Shown one piece after another: positions 18,284-27,635 of a stretch of 64,000 nt of DNA. Numbering within the stretch: the stretch's first letter is position 1; each line of letters begins with the position of its first letter. Origin of the DNA: an uncultured Roseobacter sp. (lineage in GTDB: Bacteria; Pseudomonadota; Alphaproteobacteria; Rhodobacterales; Rhodobacteraceae). A program made the translations under genes and the position numbers. The DNA lies in assembly GCF_947495025.1 (NCBI RefSeq), contig NZ_CANLXG010000003.1:649873-713872 (forward strand), given 5' to 3'. A model generated the notes under the pieces. It did not search any database. It worked only from the letters and a program-made list of their open reading frames with translations, and was not told the DNA's origin.

Positions 18284-19195
18284 TCAACCGCTCCCGCCGT
18301 TGGATCCATTGCCACCGCTGCCGCCGCCAGAGCCGTTATCGTCTCCACCGCCGCCGCCGCCGTTGCCACCGCCGAAGCCGCCACCGCCGCCATCACCGCC
18401 GCCGTCACCGCCGCCATCACCGCCGCCATCACCGCCGCCGTCACCGCCGCCATCACCGCCGCCATCACCGCCGCCGTCACCGCCGCCGTCACCGCCGCCA
18501 TCACCGCCGCCGTCACCGCCGCCGTCACCGCCGCCGTCACCGCCGCCGTCACCGCCGCCATCAGCACCGTCGCCGCCATCAGCACCGTCGCCGCCATCTG
18601 CGCCGTCGCCACCATCAGCACCGTCGCCGCCATCAGCACCGTCGCCGCCATCAGCACCGTCGCCGCCATCGGCACCGTCGCCGCCATCGGCACCGTCGCC
18701 ACCATCGGCACCGTCGCCGCCATCAGCACCGTCGCCGCCATCAGCACCGTCACCGCCATCAGCACCGTCGCCGCCATCGGCACCGTCGCCGCCATCAGCA
18801 CCGTCACCGCCATCAGCACCGTCGCCGCTCTGGAATTCCCGCTCGCTGGCCGGATCTGGTTCATCCCCAGGCTCGGTATCTGTAGGTGAAATGCTTCCGG
18901 TAGGATCATCGGACAGCAACAGCGCAAGGCCAGGGCAGTTTTCGCCGGTACCGACCAGAATATCGACATAGTTTGGGTGTTGCTGAATGTAGTCGATGAA
19001 ACCGGATGTGATTGTCTCGCATCCACACAGATCAGCGATCGAAAGACCATCGACTGCACTGCTCGTTTCACTGATTGAGCACTGGTTCAGGAGCGCTCCT
19101 GTCTGCTGAGCCATCGCTGGCTGTGTCGCCATGACAGACCAAACAGAAGAAGAAACAACAAACGAAGTTGTCGCCAGAAGTGTTCTCAAGTTCAT
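18284..19195 (-). CDS. Secreted Gly/Asp repeat protein, collagen-like triplets
   Basis: 303 residues. The start at 19195 has an excellent GGAGGG site. A signal peptide (1-35, ending AMAQQ) is followed by a small domain with four cysteines (about 37-100; CSISE, DLCGCE, ENCPGL), then an acidic linker. Next come about 15 copies of GGDGAD, which reads as Gly-X-Y triplets (GGD GAD), then about 14 copies of GGGD, and a tail of Gly, Asn and Ser (GFGGGNGGGGGGDDNG). The four cysteines would form disulfides outside the cytoplasm. I do not recognise the N-terminal domain. The repeats could bind calcium through their aspartates, but they are not the nine-residue RTX repeat. The opposite-strand Pro/Ser frame lacks a signal and start context. 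Confidence 0.75.
   Translation of the reverse strand: MNLRTLLATTSFVVSSSVWSVMATQPAMAQQTGALLNQCSISETSSAVDGLSIADLCGCETITSGFIDYIQQHPNYVDILVGTGENCPGLALLLSDDPTGSISPTDTEPGDEPDPASEREFQSGDGADGGDGADGGDGADGGDGADGGDGADGGDGADGGDGADGGDGADGGDGADGGDGADGGDGADGGDGADGGDGADGGDGADGGDGADGGGDGGGDGGGDGGGDGGGDGGGDGGGDGGGDGGGDGGGDGGGDGGGDGGGDGGGDGGGGGFGGGNGGGGGGDDNGSGGGSGGNGSNGGSG
18382..18831. repeat. Two adjoining coding tandem repeats (12 bp and 18 bp)
   Basis: From about 18382 to 18560 a 12-bp unit (CCGCCGTCACCG, with T/A variation) is repeated about 14 times; from about 18561 to 18831 an 18-bp unit (CAGCACCGTCGCCGCCAT) is repeated about 15 times with third-position changes only. Both lie in frame in the Gly/Asp repeat gene, so copy number can vary without frameshift. 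Confidence 0.9.
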
Positions 19196-19758
19196 GCTTT
19201 TACCCTCCGCGGCACCGGCAGCCAGCCGCTCATTACCATTTAAACGCCACACTAGTGCCTTACTGTGCAGAATTTGTCTACGAAATGCCTTATTGCATGG
19301 GGAAAAATGACGGAAATGTGTCATTATGGTTCAGATACCAGAACAGTCGCGCGACTCCTTACCTTTTTGTTTACAACTACTCGCAGCGTTAATCTTTTTC
19401 TGCCACAATCGAGTCGGCTTACCGAAGCGGATAGTTCTTTTCGCTCAGCACCCGGAAACAGGTTTGTTGCCAGGATGAACTCCACTCAATGACTATGGCG
19501 GGAAAGCAGTTATGAGCTGTGCGGCGCCTTTTGTCTTTGACCTGCGGGGCAGAACCATGGCGGATCAATACTGTTCTGTCTCAGCTCTGAATTAATACGC
19601 CAGGCATGCCACACTCCATCGCTGCTTCACGAAATACTTCGCCCGGAATTCTGGTCGTCGGGATCAGAACTGAATACTCTACAGAATCTGCAATCAGTGC
19701 GGGGATAACGCCCGCCTGATCGTCAACGGCTTGCAACATGCTGAAATTGGATGCTGAA
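19196..19758. other. Intergenic stretch of about 560 bp
   Basis: The left part is AT-rich and should carry the promoter of the Gly/Asp repeat gene. A minus-strand frame (19581-19739, 52 codons) ends in FREAAMECGMPGVLIQS and looks mildly protein-like, but it has no ribosome-binding site and I cannot assign it. It may be a remnant. Confidence 0.35.
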
Positions 19759-20262
19759 ATGTCCTCAACCATACCAACGCTGCATTTACTGTGTGGCAAA
19801 ATCGCTTCCGGAAAGTCCTCCCTCGCTGCCCGGCTTCATCGTTCGGCCGGAACCGTTCTTGTGGCCGAAGACGAATGGCTGGATGGTCTCTATCCGGAAG
19901 ACCTTTTGTCGGTTTCAGACTACATGCGATGCATGTCTAGGTTTCGAAAAGTCATGGGACCTCATGTTGTCTCATTGCTGAATGCAGGGGTGTCGGTCGT
20001 TCTGGATTGTCAGGCGAATACGATTGCTTCACGCGACTGGATGCGCGGCATCCTGCAAAAGACGAAAGCAGCAAACAGACTTCATGTGTTGGATGTCCCC
20101 GACGAAGTATGCATCGCACGCCTTCATGCACGTAATGCGCAGGGGCATCATCCGTTTGCGGCAACCGAGGAGCAGTTCTGGCAAGTCTCAAGACACTTCG
20201 TCGCGCCAACTGCAGAGGAAGGATTCGATATCGTTTTGCATGGCGTTGACAGAAAGCCATGA
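19759..20262 (+). CDS. Small P-loop ATPase/kinase (AAA_33, zeta-toxin-like fold)
   Basis: About 167 residues. The Walker A loop is GKIASGKSS near the N terminus. Downstream are an acidic EDEW motif (the usual substrate-binding position), a Walker B-like VVLDCQAN and a lid-type ARLHARNAQG arginine region. This matches small nucleotide-kinase-like proteins that phosphorylate a small molecule or an antibiotic; the substrate is unknown. No antitoxin gene lies beside it, so a toxin role is not supported. The frame opens at 19738; I place the start at 19759 because GGA lies upstream and the Walker loop then follows at the usual distance. Confidence 0.7.
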   Translation: MSSTIPTLHLLCGKIASGKSSLAARLHRSAGTVLVAEDEWLDGLYPEDLLSVSDYMRCMSRFRKVMGPHVVSLLNAGVSVVLDCQANTIASRDWMRGILQKTKAANRLHVLDVPDEVCIARLHARNAQGHHPFAATEEQFWQVSRHFVAPTAEEGFDIVLHGVDRKP

Positions 20263-20815
20263 ACTGAGCTGACCTTCGCAGATGATGCTGCATTCATCAA
20301 ATACGCTAAACGCGGGAATGGCTGCGTTGCGCCCAGTGACCACCGCCAGGGGCCACAAGGTTCACGGCATCGTCGGTGAATGGATTAGCCGGCAAGAATT
20401 CCAAAACGCTGTCAGAGTGGAACTGCAAACGCCTCCGCCCAACGGGCTGACAGCGACGAGAAACTGAGAACCTGGGGGCGGACTGAGTGTGAAACGGCTG
20501 GCGGCACTGAACAGTCCCCGGATGTCTGGAACAGAAGGCAAGCAGCGTCCGGGTGCAGTCCCAGACGCGATGAGGTGTGTCCCGGGGAGTTTGACAATTT
20601 CTGCGGCCGGTTACCGCCAGAATCAATTGCAGAAAGTGTTTTCGAACCTCCAGGCAAGGTTGCAGGGTTGGCCGATGCAATTACTGTATGAGCAATCTGC
20701 ATCAGAGATGTCTGGTTGAGGTACACAACCGCTGACGATACGCCGCGAAATTCAACCGCAGGCCCCGGTTTTCTACCGGGTGCGCTGAGAAGTCTGACAT
20801 GCTCAGGTATCAAAG
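20263..20815. other. 553-bp intergenic stretch
   Basis: Only short frames without start context occur. A hairpin CCCGGT-AGAAA-ACCGGG (about 20763-20782, minus orientation) follows the 3' end of tRNA-Leu and may help end its transcript, though no T-run follows. Nothing else is supportable. Confidence 0.35.
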
Positions 20816-20901
20816 TGGTGCGGATGAGAAGACTCGAACTTCCACGGGTGTTACCCCACAGCGACCTCAACGCTGCGCGTCTACCATTCCGCCACATCCG
20901 C
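20816..20901 (-). tRNA. tRNA-Leu (anticodon GAG)
   Basis: An 86-nt class II tRNA. The acceptor strands GCGGATG (20901-20895) and CATCCGC (20826-20820) pair, followed by discriminator A and an encoded CCA (20818-20816). The anticodon stem CAGCG/CGCTG holds loop TTGAGGT, so the anticodon is GAG (20868-20866), reading CUC and CUU. A long variable arm and GTTCGAGTC T-arm are present. Confidence 0.97.
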
Positions 20902-21021
20902 ACTGAATGGTGAGAGGTCTTTACAGCGGCTCCGGTCGGTTGTGAAGAGACATTCTGCGGAAATTTCAGCCATGTCGCTCCGGTGATTGCAGCGGGCGAC
21001 ACCGCGGTCTAAACCTGCGGG

Positions 21022-21744
21022 ATGGTGGAATGGATGATAACGGACGGGCTGACCGGTTTCAGGGAAGCGGAGGCATGGATGGAAATCCGGGCCGCGGAAA
21101 TCGCTGCCGGGCGCGCGCGGGAGTGCATCTGGCTGGTTGAACATCCCGCACTGTATACTGCCGGGACATCAGCCCGCGAGACCGATCTCCGGGAACCCGA
21201 CCGTTTTCCGGTTTTTGATACAAGGCGCGGCGGTCAGTACACGTACCATGGCCCCGGCCAAAGGGTTGCTTACACGTTGCTCGACGTGGGGGAGCGCGGG
21301 CGGGACGTGCGCAAATTCGTTCAGGATCTTGAGCGCTGGGTTATTGCAACGCTCGACACCTTCAACGTCACAGGACATATCCGCGACGGTCGCGTGGGCG
21401 TCTGGGTTGAGCGGCCTGATAAACCGAAAGACCGGCAGGGGCAGCTGGTCGAGGACAAAATTGCAGCAATCGGTATCCGCCTGCGCAAATGGGTCAGCTT
21501 CCACGGACTTTCGGTCAACGTCGATACGGATCTTTCGCATTTCAGCGGCATCGTGCCCTGCGGCATTGAGGAGCATGGCGTGACAAGCCTTACGGATCTG
21601 GGGCTTCCTGTCACGATGAATGACCTGGACGTTTCATTGCGTGACACGTTTGAAACCACTTTCGGTGACCGCACTGTAGATGGTCTGGTGCCTGAACTGA
21701 CAGGAACAGGCCGAAATAGGCCCGGCATCTCTTCTTCACTCTGA
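21022..21744 (+). CDS. lipB: Octanoyltransferase LipB
   Basis: 240 residues. Motifs of the family are [13 protein letters not shown] (about 69-81), the lysine in [25 protein letters not shown] and the acyl-accepting cysteine in IVPCGI (about residue 180). It transfers octanoate from acyl carrier protein to the lipoyl domains of dehydrogenase complexes in the cytoplasm. The ATG at 21022 (MVEWMITDG) is used; an internal ATG 12 bases later is an alternative. The gene converges on and slightly overlaps (9 bp) the response regulator gene. Confidence 0.95.
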   Translation: MVEWMITDGLTGFREAEAWMEIRAAEIAAGRARECIWLVEHPALYTAGTSARETDLREPDRFPVFDTRRGGQYTYHGPGQRVAYTLLDVGERGRDVRKFVQDLERWVIATLDTFNVTGHIRDGRVGVWVERPDKPKDRQGQLVEDKIAAIGIRLRKWVSFHGLSVNVDTDLSHFSGIVPCGIEEHGVTSLTDLGLPVTMNDLDVSLRDTFETTFGDRTVDGLVPELTGTGRNRPGISSSL

Positions 21745-22167
21745 CCGGCGCGCCCTGCATTCGGACACCAGCGCCTCAAGCTGCTCTTTCTGGAGCGGCT
21801 TTGGCACAAACCTGTAAACGTTTGGGTCTGCTTCTGCCCTGGCAAAGTCCCGCTGCAGCTCGGATGTCGACAGCATCACGATCATGTGGCGGTTTCGCTG
21901 CATTTCCGGTAATTCGCGGTAAGCCTCAAGAAACTCAAACCCACTCATCCGCGGCATATTAATGTCGAGGAATATAAGATCCGGGGGGGCGATTTCAGAC
22001 CGGTGCGCGCGCTGCAGGTGCTCCAGCGCGGCGGCGCCATCCGTCTCGACCTCGATGCGATCAGCTACCTCAGCCTTGCTGATGAGCCTTTCATTCAGCA
22101 GATTTGTGACGCGGTCGTCATCCACGAGAAGTATTTTTGCTACTCTGTTTTCCTGCACATCCGACAC
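21736..22167 (-). CDS. Single-domain response regulator (CheY-like)
   Basis: 143 residues, a receiver domain only. The acidic pair DDD is at 16-18, the phosphoacceptor Asp68 lies in IFLDINMP, and the conserved Lys123 in FVPKPL. There is no output domain, so it would act by protein contact, for example in a phosphorelay. It begins 5 bp after the histidine kinase gene stops, so the two form an operon and the kinase is its likely partner. Related pairs near roseobacterial kinases are often called light- or stress-response regulators, but nothing here shows the signal. Confidence 0.9.
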   Translation of the reverse strand: MSDVQENRVAKILLVDDDRVTNLLNERLISKAEVADRIEVETDGAAALEHLQRAHRSEIAPPDLIFLDINMPRMSGFEFLEAYRELPEMQRNRHMIVMLSTSELQRDFARAEADPNVYRFVPKPLQKEQLEALVSECRARRSE

Positions 22168-22172
22168 CTTTT

Positions 22173-23300
22173 TCAGTGAGGAAAGACCAGTGAGAACACA
22201 GCGCCACCAGATGCGGAACCGGATAACTCAACTGATCCTCCCAGGCGTTCCATCAGACGTCTGGCGACGTAGAGAGACACGCCGTCACCCGGCGGGTGTG
22301 CATGCGCTCTCTGAAAAAGGCTGAATACCCGTTCCGTATCCCGCTCAGGGTCCAGCCCATCACCGTTGTCATGCACTTCAACATACGACGCGCCGTCCCT
22401 GTCAAATGATCTGATCAGAATTTCAGGCCGGCGCCCCTCCGGACAGTAAATCAGAGCATTGCGCACAAGATCCTCAAGTATTTCAGATAAGGCGTCGGGG
22501 ACACAGCTGACCTCGGCCACTTTGAGATCCGTCTTTATTTTGCCACCCGTATTCCGGATCACCGGCTCCAGTTTTTCTATGGCTGTGGCGCAGGCATGCG
22601 AAACATCTACGGGCCGTGGCGCCGGAAACTGGCCGGTACTGGCCTCGGATACGCGCACCAGCATATGGAGCTTCTGTGTTGCCTGATCACAGACCTCGCG
22701 CATCAGATCCAGCGTTTCGGAATATGTCGCCGGCAGATCATCACACCGATGTGCAATGCTTTCCAGAAGCGTGGCCATATTCGTGACCGGCCCCTTCAGA
22801 TCGTGAGTGGCGACGTAGGTCAGCTGTTCAAGCTCACGGTTTGTACTCCGCAAACGCTCTGCTGCCTTCTTCTGCGCAGTAATATCCATCGCGATGCCGA
22901 TGTGACGCAGAAGGGATCCGTCAACGTCCCGGTCGAACACGGCATCAATACTGCGCAGCCAGACCAGTTCCCCGGATTTGTTGAGCGCGCGGTATTCGAT
23001 CACATGTTGAATACCGTCTTCGCTCTGCGACAGTAACTCCAGATAATTGGCAATCCGTGGCAACTCCTCGGGATGCATAAGAGTGCTCATCAGCGCATCT
23101 CCCATATCAATCGCTTCCTGCTGGCTGTAGCCCAGCAATTCAGCAATCGAACGGTTCGAATACTCATTGCTCATCGTCTGATGGTTGAAAATGTATATGA
23201 TGCCCGGCACCAGTGTCGCCATTCTGCGCAGGAAATCCGGGCTGTCTGCGCTGACCGGCGAAACGGGGCTGATCTGATCAGAAACTGAGGCGGTGGCCAT
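22173..23300 (-). CDS. PAS-domain sensor histidine kinase
   Basis: 375 residues, no membrane segment. A PAS domain with PAC motif occupies about 22-145 (VPGIIYIFNHQTMSNEYSNRS, ending in AMDITAQK), then a HisKA domain with phosphoacceptor His166 in ATHDLKGPV, then a HATPase with the N box VRNALIYCP, G1 DNGDGLD and a late Gly-rich loop. That G2 loop reads GDGVSL instead of the usual GxGxGL, so one glycine is replaced by serine. It should sense an internal signal and phosphorylate the neighbouring single-domain regulator. Confidence 0.9.
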   Translation of the reverse strand: MATASVSDQISPVSPVSADSPDFLRRMATLVPGIIYIFNHQTMSNEYSNRSIAELLGYSQQEAIDMGDALMSTLMHPEELPRIANYLELLSQSEDGIQHVIEYRALNKSGELVWLRSIDAVFDRDVDGSLLRHIGIAMDITAQKKAAERLRSTNRELEQLTYVATHDLKGPVTNMATLLESIAHRCDDLPATYSETLDLMREVCDQATQKLHMLVRVSEASTGQFPAPRPVDVSHACATAIEKLEPVIRNTGGKIKTDLKVAEVSCVPDALSEILEDLVRNALIYCPEGRRPEILIRSFDRDGASYVEVHDNGDGLDPERDTERVFSLFQRAHAHPPGDGVSLYVARRLMERLGGSVELSGSASGGAVFSLVFPH

Positions 23301-23577
23301 GAGTGCTGCTTTCCTGGACCGCGGGGGCGCGCGGAAACTGTTTACGATGCGATCATGACGGTCGGGTGTTAACAGGCCGTGAACGAACCCGCAGCTTCAT
23401 AAACATTTGAGCAGATTTCCACCTGGGCCCGCGCAGTGTGTTCAGCAGCTGATAAATTTCCCGGCTGCGTCAATACGATCATTGCCCCTGTCGCCAACTC
23501 CCTCTAGAAACGACGGGAATCTCCGCGCAGCCCGGGAACCGCTGTGCCGGTATAACTCACTATCAGGAGGCAAGAGC

Positions 23578-25248
23578 ATGGCAGACGCAGCCATCCACGG
23601 CCATGATCACCATGACGAGCGCAGCTTCTTTACGCGCTGGTTCATGTCCACAAACCACAAAGACATCGGTATTCTCTATCTGATCGTCTCGGCCTTCGCC
23701 GGTTTCATTTCGGTGGCCTTCACCGTTTACATGCGCCTTGAGCTGATGGAGCCCGGCGTACAGTACATGTGTCTTGAAGGCGCACGGCTGATGGCCAGCG
23801 ATGCGGCCTGTACACCCAACGGTCACCTCTGGAACGTGCTGATTACCGGCCATGGCATCCTCATGATGTTCTTTGTCGTGATCCCGGCGCTTTTCGGCGG
23901 ATTTGGCAACTATTTCATGCCTTTGCAGATCGGCGCGCCGGATATGGCGTTTCCGAGGATGAACAACCTTTCGTTCTGGCTCTATGTCGCCGGTACGTCC
24001 CTCGCGGTTTGCTCGGTGCTGGCACCGGGTGGCAATGACCAGGCCGGATCAGGTGTGGGCTGGGTGCTTTATCCGCCATTGTCGACCAATGAAGGCGGGT
24101 TCTCCATGGACCTCGCAATTTTCGCCGTGCACGTGTCCGGTGCATCCTCGATCCTGGGCGCGATCAACATGATCACCACGTTCCTGAACATGCGTGCACC
24201 GGGTATGACCCTGTTCAAGGTGCCGCTGTTCTCGTGGTCGATTTTTGTGACAAGCTGGCTGATCCTGCTGTCCCTGCCGGTGCTGGCGGGTGCGATCACC
24301 ATGCTTCTGATGGACCGCAACTTTGGCTTCACGTTCTTTGACCCCGCCGGTGGCGGTGATCCGATCCTGTACCAGCATATTCTGTGGTTCTTCGGACACC
24401 CCGAGGTGTACATTGTGATCCTGCCCGGGTTTGGCATCATCAGCCACGTTATCGCGACCTTCTCGCGCAAACCGGTATTCGGCTACCTGCCGATGGTCTG
24501 GGCACTGATCGCAATCGGCGCTCTGGGCTTCGTTGTCTGGGCGCACCACATGTACACCGTCGGCATGAGCCTCAATCAGCAGGCCTACTTTATGCTGGCG
24601 ACTATGGTCATTGCGGTGCCAACGGGCGTCAAGATCTTCAGCTGGATTGCCACTATGTGGGGCGGTTCCGTAGAATTCAAAACACCTATGCTCTGGGCTT
24701 TTGGCTTCCTGTTCCTCTTCACCGTCGGTGGTGTGACAGGTATCGTGCTCAGCCAGGCTGCCGTGGACCGCTATTACCACGACACGTACTATGTGGTGGC
24801 ACACTTCCACTACGTGATGAGCCTCGGTGCCGTCTTTGCGATCTTTGCGGGTATTTACTTCTACTTCCCCAAGATGACAGGACGTATGTATCCTGAGTGG
24901 GCCGGCAAGCTGCACTTCTGGACGTTCTTCATCGGTGCAAACCTGACCTTCTTCCCACAACACTTCCTGGGCCGTCAGGGTATGCCACGCCGCTATATCG
25001 ACTACCCGGATGCCTTTGCATACTGGAACTGGTGGTCAAGCCTCGGTGCGTTTCTGAGCTTTGCATCTTTCCTCTTCTTCTTTGGCATCATGTTCTATGC
25101 CATCCGCAAGGGTAAGGAAGCGAAAGAGAGCAACCCGTGGAATGAATACGCAGACACACTTGAGTGGACCCTGCCCAGCCCACCGCCGGAGCACACATTC
25201 GAGATCCTGCCGAAACAGGAAGACTGGGACAACAAACACGCGCACTGA
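23578..25248 (+). CDS. ctaD: Cytochrome c oxidase subunit I, aa3 type
   Basis: 556 residues with twelve membrane helices. Haem and copper ligands are readable: the low-spin haem His in GHGILMMFF (about residue 93), the His-Tyr copper B segment [10 protein letters not shown] (about 269-278), HHMYTVG (about 322) and the two haem His in [10 protein letters not shown] (about 405-407). It reduces oxygen at the cytoplasmic membrane while pumping protons. The frame opens at 23407, but AGGAGG at 23566 and the known start [10 protein letters not shown] fix the ATG at 23578. Here it is separate from ctaC/ctaE, as is usual in Rhodobacteraceae. An intrinsic terminator follows. Confidence 0.96.
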   Translation: MADAAIHGHDHHDERSFFTRWFMSTNHKDIGILYLIVSAFAGFISVAFTVYMRLELMEPGVQYMCLEGARLMASDAACTPNGHLWNVLITGHGILMMFFVVIPALFGGFGNYFMPLQIGAPDMAFPRMNNLSFWLYVAGTSLAVCSVLAPGGNDQAGSGVGWVLYPPLSTNEGGFSMDLAIFAVHVSGASSILGAINMITTFLNMRAPGMTLFKVPLFSWSIFVTSWLILLSLPVLAGAITMLLMDRNFGFTFFDPAGGGDPILYQHILWFFGHPEVYIVILPGFGIISHVIATFSRKPVFGYLPMVWALIAIGALGFVVWAHHMYTVGMSLNQQAYFMLATMVIAVPTGVKIFSWIATMWGGSVEFKTPMLWAFGFLFLFTVGGVTGIVLSQAAVDRYYHDTYYVVAHFHYVMSLGAVFAIFAGIYFYFPKMTGRMYPEWAGKLHFWTFFIGANLTFFPQHFLGRQGMPRRYIDYPDAFAYWNWWSSLGAFLSFASFLFFFGIMFYAIRKGKEAKESNPWNEYADTLEWTLPSPPPEHTFEILPKQEDWDNKHAH

Positions 25249-25271
25249 CGCGGTCCTGTCTGCAGAAAACA

Positions 25272-25304
25272 AAGGCCCCGGTTGTTTTGCCGGGGCCTTT
25301 TTTC
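25272..25304 (+). terminator. Rho-independent terminator of ctaD
   Basis: AAGGCCCCGG (25272-25281) pairs with CCGGGGCCTT (25290-25299) around an 8-nt loop, followed by a run of T to 25303. It begins 24 bp after the ctaD stop. Confidence 0.93.
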
Positions 25305-25499
25305 TTGTTGCCAGATGACAGGCCTGCACCGGTGAAACCTGATCACTGTTTCCATTCAGGGCACAATATTGCAGGCCAAAATAAATTGTACATAACCCTC
25401 TCAACCACAAGTATTTTTTGTGCCCCCTGGCCGACTTTTCCTTGATACCTGCAGAAGTCAAAAATAAGATTTTGACATAAATACCAGGGATACGATTTC

Positions 25500-26963
25500 A
25501 TGAAAAAACTACCATTGCTGCTGTGCGCAACTGCGTTGACCGCAACGAGCGCAGCTGCCGAAACAATCCAGTTGCAGCTGACCTACGACAACCTCCAGTT
25601 CCGTTTTCTGCCAGACGATAACTTCAGTGATGATGATGCGTCCGGGTTTCTGTTCCCGGGAGACGGCGCGATCTATAACGACGATGTGTCTCCGGAAGAC
25701 CTCGCCGCGCTGCAGGCTGCCGTCGACGCAGAACTCCAGGAAATCTTCCAGAATGACAATCTCAACGGTGGAGCCACTTTTGAATCTGAGGAAGACGGAG
25801 GCGACAATGCATGGGTTCTGCCCCAGGACCTCAACCCGTTTGCTTCGGTCACTTTCACTGTGAACCTCGACCTTGATGCCTTTGACACAAGCGCGGTCAT
25901 CGGCACAGGTGACGGGGACGACCCGACTGAGACACAACTGTTCTTCACACCGATCGACGCAGTGCTGCGCGACGATGGAGGCGAGCCGATTGAGATCGTC
26001 GAAGGACTTTTCAACTACACCGCAATGGGGGCCGGCGACGGCATAAGCCTGACAGATGACCAGACAGGTGATGTCATTGCATTCGGCGCCAGCGACACCG
26101 GGTCAGAAGGTGCTGAAGAGATCAGTATCGGTTTCTTTTTTGCCAACCTCAATGAGGGGCAGCAAAACTGGTTTGACGACCTGGGCGAGGACGGAAACGC
26201 CCTGTTTACAGCTCTGGCCGATGATACCTTTACCCGGATATTCGAGTATGAGGAACTCAGTGTCAGCGCACCGGATGCAGAAGGGAATGTGACCCAGCTG
26301 GGGAAATACCAGATCCAGGGCACGCTTTCCGGTGTTTCAGGGTCGCTGAACACCGTTCCGACCGGGCTGGAGGATGCACCTCTCCTGCCGGTCGAAACCG
26401 TGGTGGATGAAGAAGGCACGCCAACGTACACTTTTGCTGTCACTCTGCCGGAAAGCGATGGGCTGCTTGAACCGATCTGGATCGACCCGGATGTCGCGAC
26501 GGGGTATGTCTACACAATCGAAGACGGTGACGGAAACCGCTATGAAATAGCCGGCATCGAAGCGCCGGAATTCGGCGATGTTATGGATCCCGACGGCTAT
26601 ACTGTTGTCTTTACCGCTGACGGTGTCGAGTATTCTGTCGACATCAACACCGGCGAGCGTCTGGTTTTCGCTGACGTTGTGCCCGCAGATGGCCAGCCGG
26701 TGATCTCCGGTGTTACCAGTGTGGAACTGCGGGGCATCAATCCCGAACTTCTCGTTGATCCGACAGACCCGCTGGCCTTCCTTACAGGCATCATTCCGGG
26801 CGCCGGCGTCTCTGGCAGTGTGTTTCTGACGCAGACACCAACAGTCGAATTTTTCGACCCGGACGCAGGTCCTGACATGTCGGCCGTACCGCTGCCGCTG
26901 CCGGCTCTGATGCTGCTGAGCGGTATCGCGGGTCTTGGCCTGATGCGCCGCAAGCGGGCCTGA
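25500..26963 (+). CDS. VPLPL-CTERM-anchored secreted protein
   Basis: 487 residues. A signal peptide (1-20, ending SAAAE) is followed by an acidic, Asp/Glu-rich exterior domain and ends in SAVPLPLPALMLLSGIAGLGLMRRKRA: a VPLP motif, a hydrophobic helix and a basic tail. This is the VPLPA-CTERM sorting signal, a relative of PEP-CTERM that in Rhodobacteraceae is thought to direct surface display with an exosortase-like enzyme; none is in this window. The body has no fold I recognise. The start has no strong Shine-Dalgarno. Its stop overlaps the next start (TGATG). Confidence 0.82.
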   Translation: MKKLPLLLCATALTATSAAAETIQLQLTYDNLQFRFLPDDNFSDDDASGFLFPGDGAIYNDDVSPEDLAALQAAVDAELQEIFQNDNLNGGATFESEEDGGDNAWVLPQDLNPFASVTFTVNLDLDAFDTSAVIGTGDGDDPTETQLFFTPIDAVLRDDGGEPIEIVEGLFNYTAMGAGDGISLTDDQTGDVIAFGASDTGSEGAEEISIGFFFANLNEGQQNWFDDLGEDGNALFTALADDTFTRIFEYEELSVSAPDAEGNVTQLGKYQIQGTLSGVSGSLNTVPTGLEDAPLLPVETVVDEEGTPTYTFAVTLPESDGLLEPIWIDPDVATGYVYTIEDGDGNRYEIAGIEAPEFGDVMDPDGYTVVFTADGVEYSVDINTGERLVFADVVPADGQPVISGVTSVELRGINPELLVDPTDPLAFLTGIIPGAGVSGSVFLTQTPTVEFFDPDAGPDMSAVPLPLPALMLLSGIAGLGLMRRKRA

Positions 26964-27529
26964 TGCGCAGAACAGTAACCGGCGCGGCGCTCGCCGCCGC
27001 GCTGGCCTCACCTCTTTCGGCAGCTGACAGCAGCGGAAGGTATGCAGCAGGCTATCCTGCATCCCTGGAATGCAGAGCTGTTTCGGCGGCCGAACCTGGA
27101 AGCGAGACGCTCTTTGCGATCGCTGCATTCTCAGAAGGCTGGCTTGCCGCACACGCAAAACTCACGCCTGGTGTGTTTGATCTCACGCCCTGGCAATCAA
27201 TAGAATATGTCGTCGCCCAGCTGCGCGCTTACTGCGATTCGCGCCCCGAAGACCGTTTGCTGAACGCCCTTGACCAGCTGACAGCGTTCCTGGAACCAGA
27301 CGCGCTGGCAGAAGGTGGGACACCGGTGACGGTGTCGAACGGGCAGCAGGTCATTATGGTTCATCCTGAGACACTCGAACGTATTCGCCAGAAGCTGGTT
27401 GAGCGTGGGTTTTCCCCGGCGGACAACGACGATCCGGTTGCAGGTCTCAGGGCGTTCCAGCGTGATGCCGGCGTCACCGAGAGCGGTCTGCCGGACCAGG
27501 CAACCCTGCAGCGTCTGTTCAGCCCCTGA
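26963..27529 (+). CDS. Exported protein with C-terminal peptidoglycan-binding-like domain
   Basis: 188 residues. A signal peptide (about 1-20, ending LSAAD) is followed by a short HdeA-like middle region with two cysteines (residues 37 and 91) and a C-terminal domain (about 140-188) of the PG_binding_1 type: ERGFSPADNDD, LRAFQRDAG and GLPDQATLQRLF. It shares one base with the CTERM gene's stop (TGATG at 26961-26965), so it is translationally coupled and may help anchor or process the surface protein; that is inferred. The middle region is unassigned. Confidence 0.7.
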   Translation: MRRTVTGAALAAALASPLSAADSSGRYAAGYPASLECRAVSAAEPGSETLFAIAAFSEGWLAAHAKLTPGVFDLTPWQSIEYVVAQLRAYCDSRPEDRLLNALDQLTAFLEPDALAEGGTPVTVSNGQQVIMVHPETLERIRQKLVERGFSPADNDDPVAGLRAFQRDAGVTESGLPDQATLQRLFSP

Positions 27530-27635
27530 GCGGTTTTGCCGGAGAACCCGGACCCGCGGCTGCGAGATGCTGCCGCATTGAGCTCACGGGCGGGCATTGT
27601 CATATTAGGGTCATCAAACAGACGGACTTCCGGTG

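Noticed and set aside
18382..18831. Regular repeats that could be mistaken for a CRISPR array
   Set aside because: Units of 12 and 18 bp run head to tail without unique spacers and stay in frame in a gene.
18192..18971. Pro/Ser-rich open frame on the plus strand
   Set aside because: It is the mirror of the Gly/Asp repeat gene, has no ribosome-binding site and no signal peptide; the minus-strand frame has both.
19759..20262. Zeta-toxin or toxin-antitoxin interpretation of the small kinase
   Set aside because: The fold fits but there is no adjacent antitoxin gene, and the P-loop is shared with many small-molecule kinases.
20412..21002. Minus-strand 196-codon frame
   Set aside because: It spans tRNA-Leu and noncoding DNA; its MWRNGRRAALRS text is the tRNA translated.
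24049..24963. 304-codon minus-strand frame
   Set aside because: Antisense to ctaD, with the His/Gln/Arg-rich composition typical of shadow frames.
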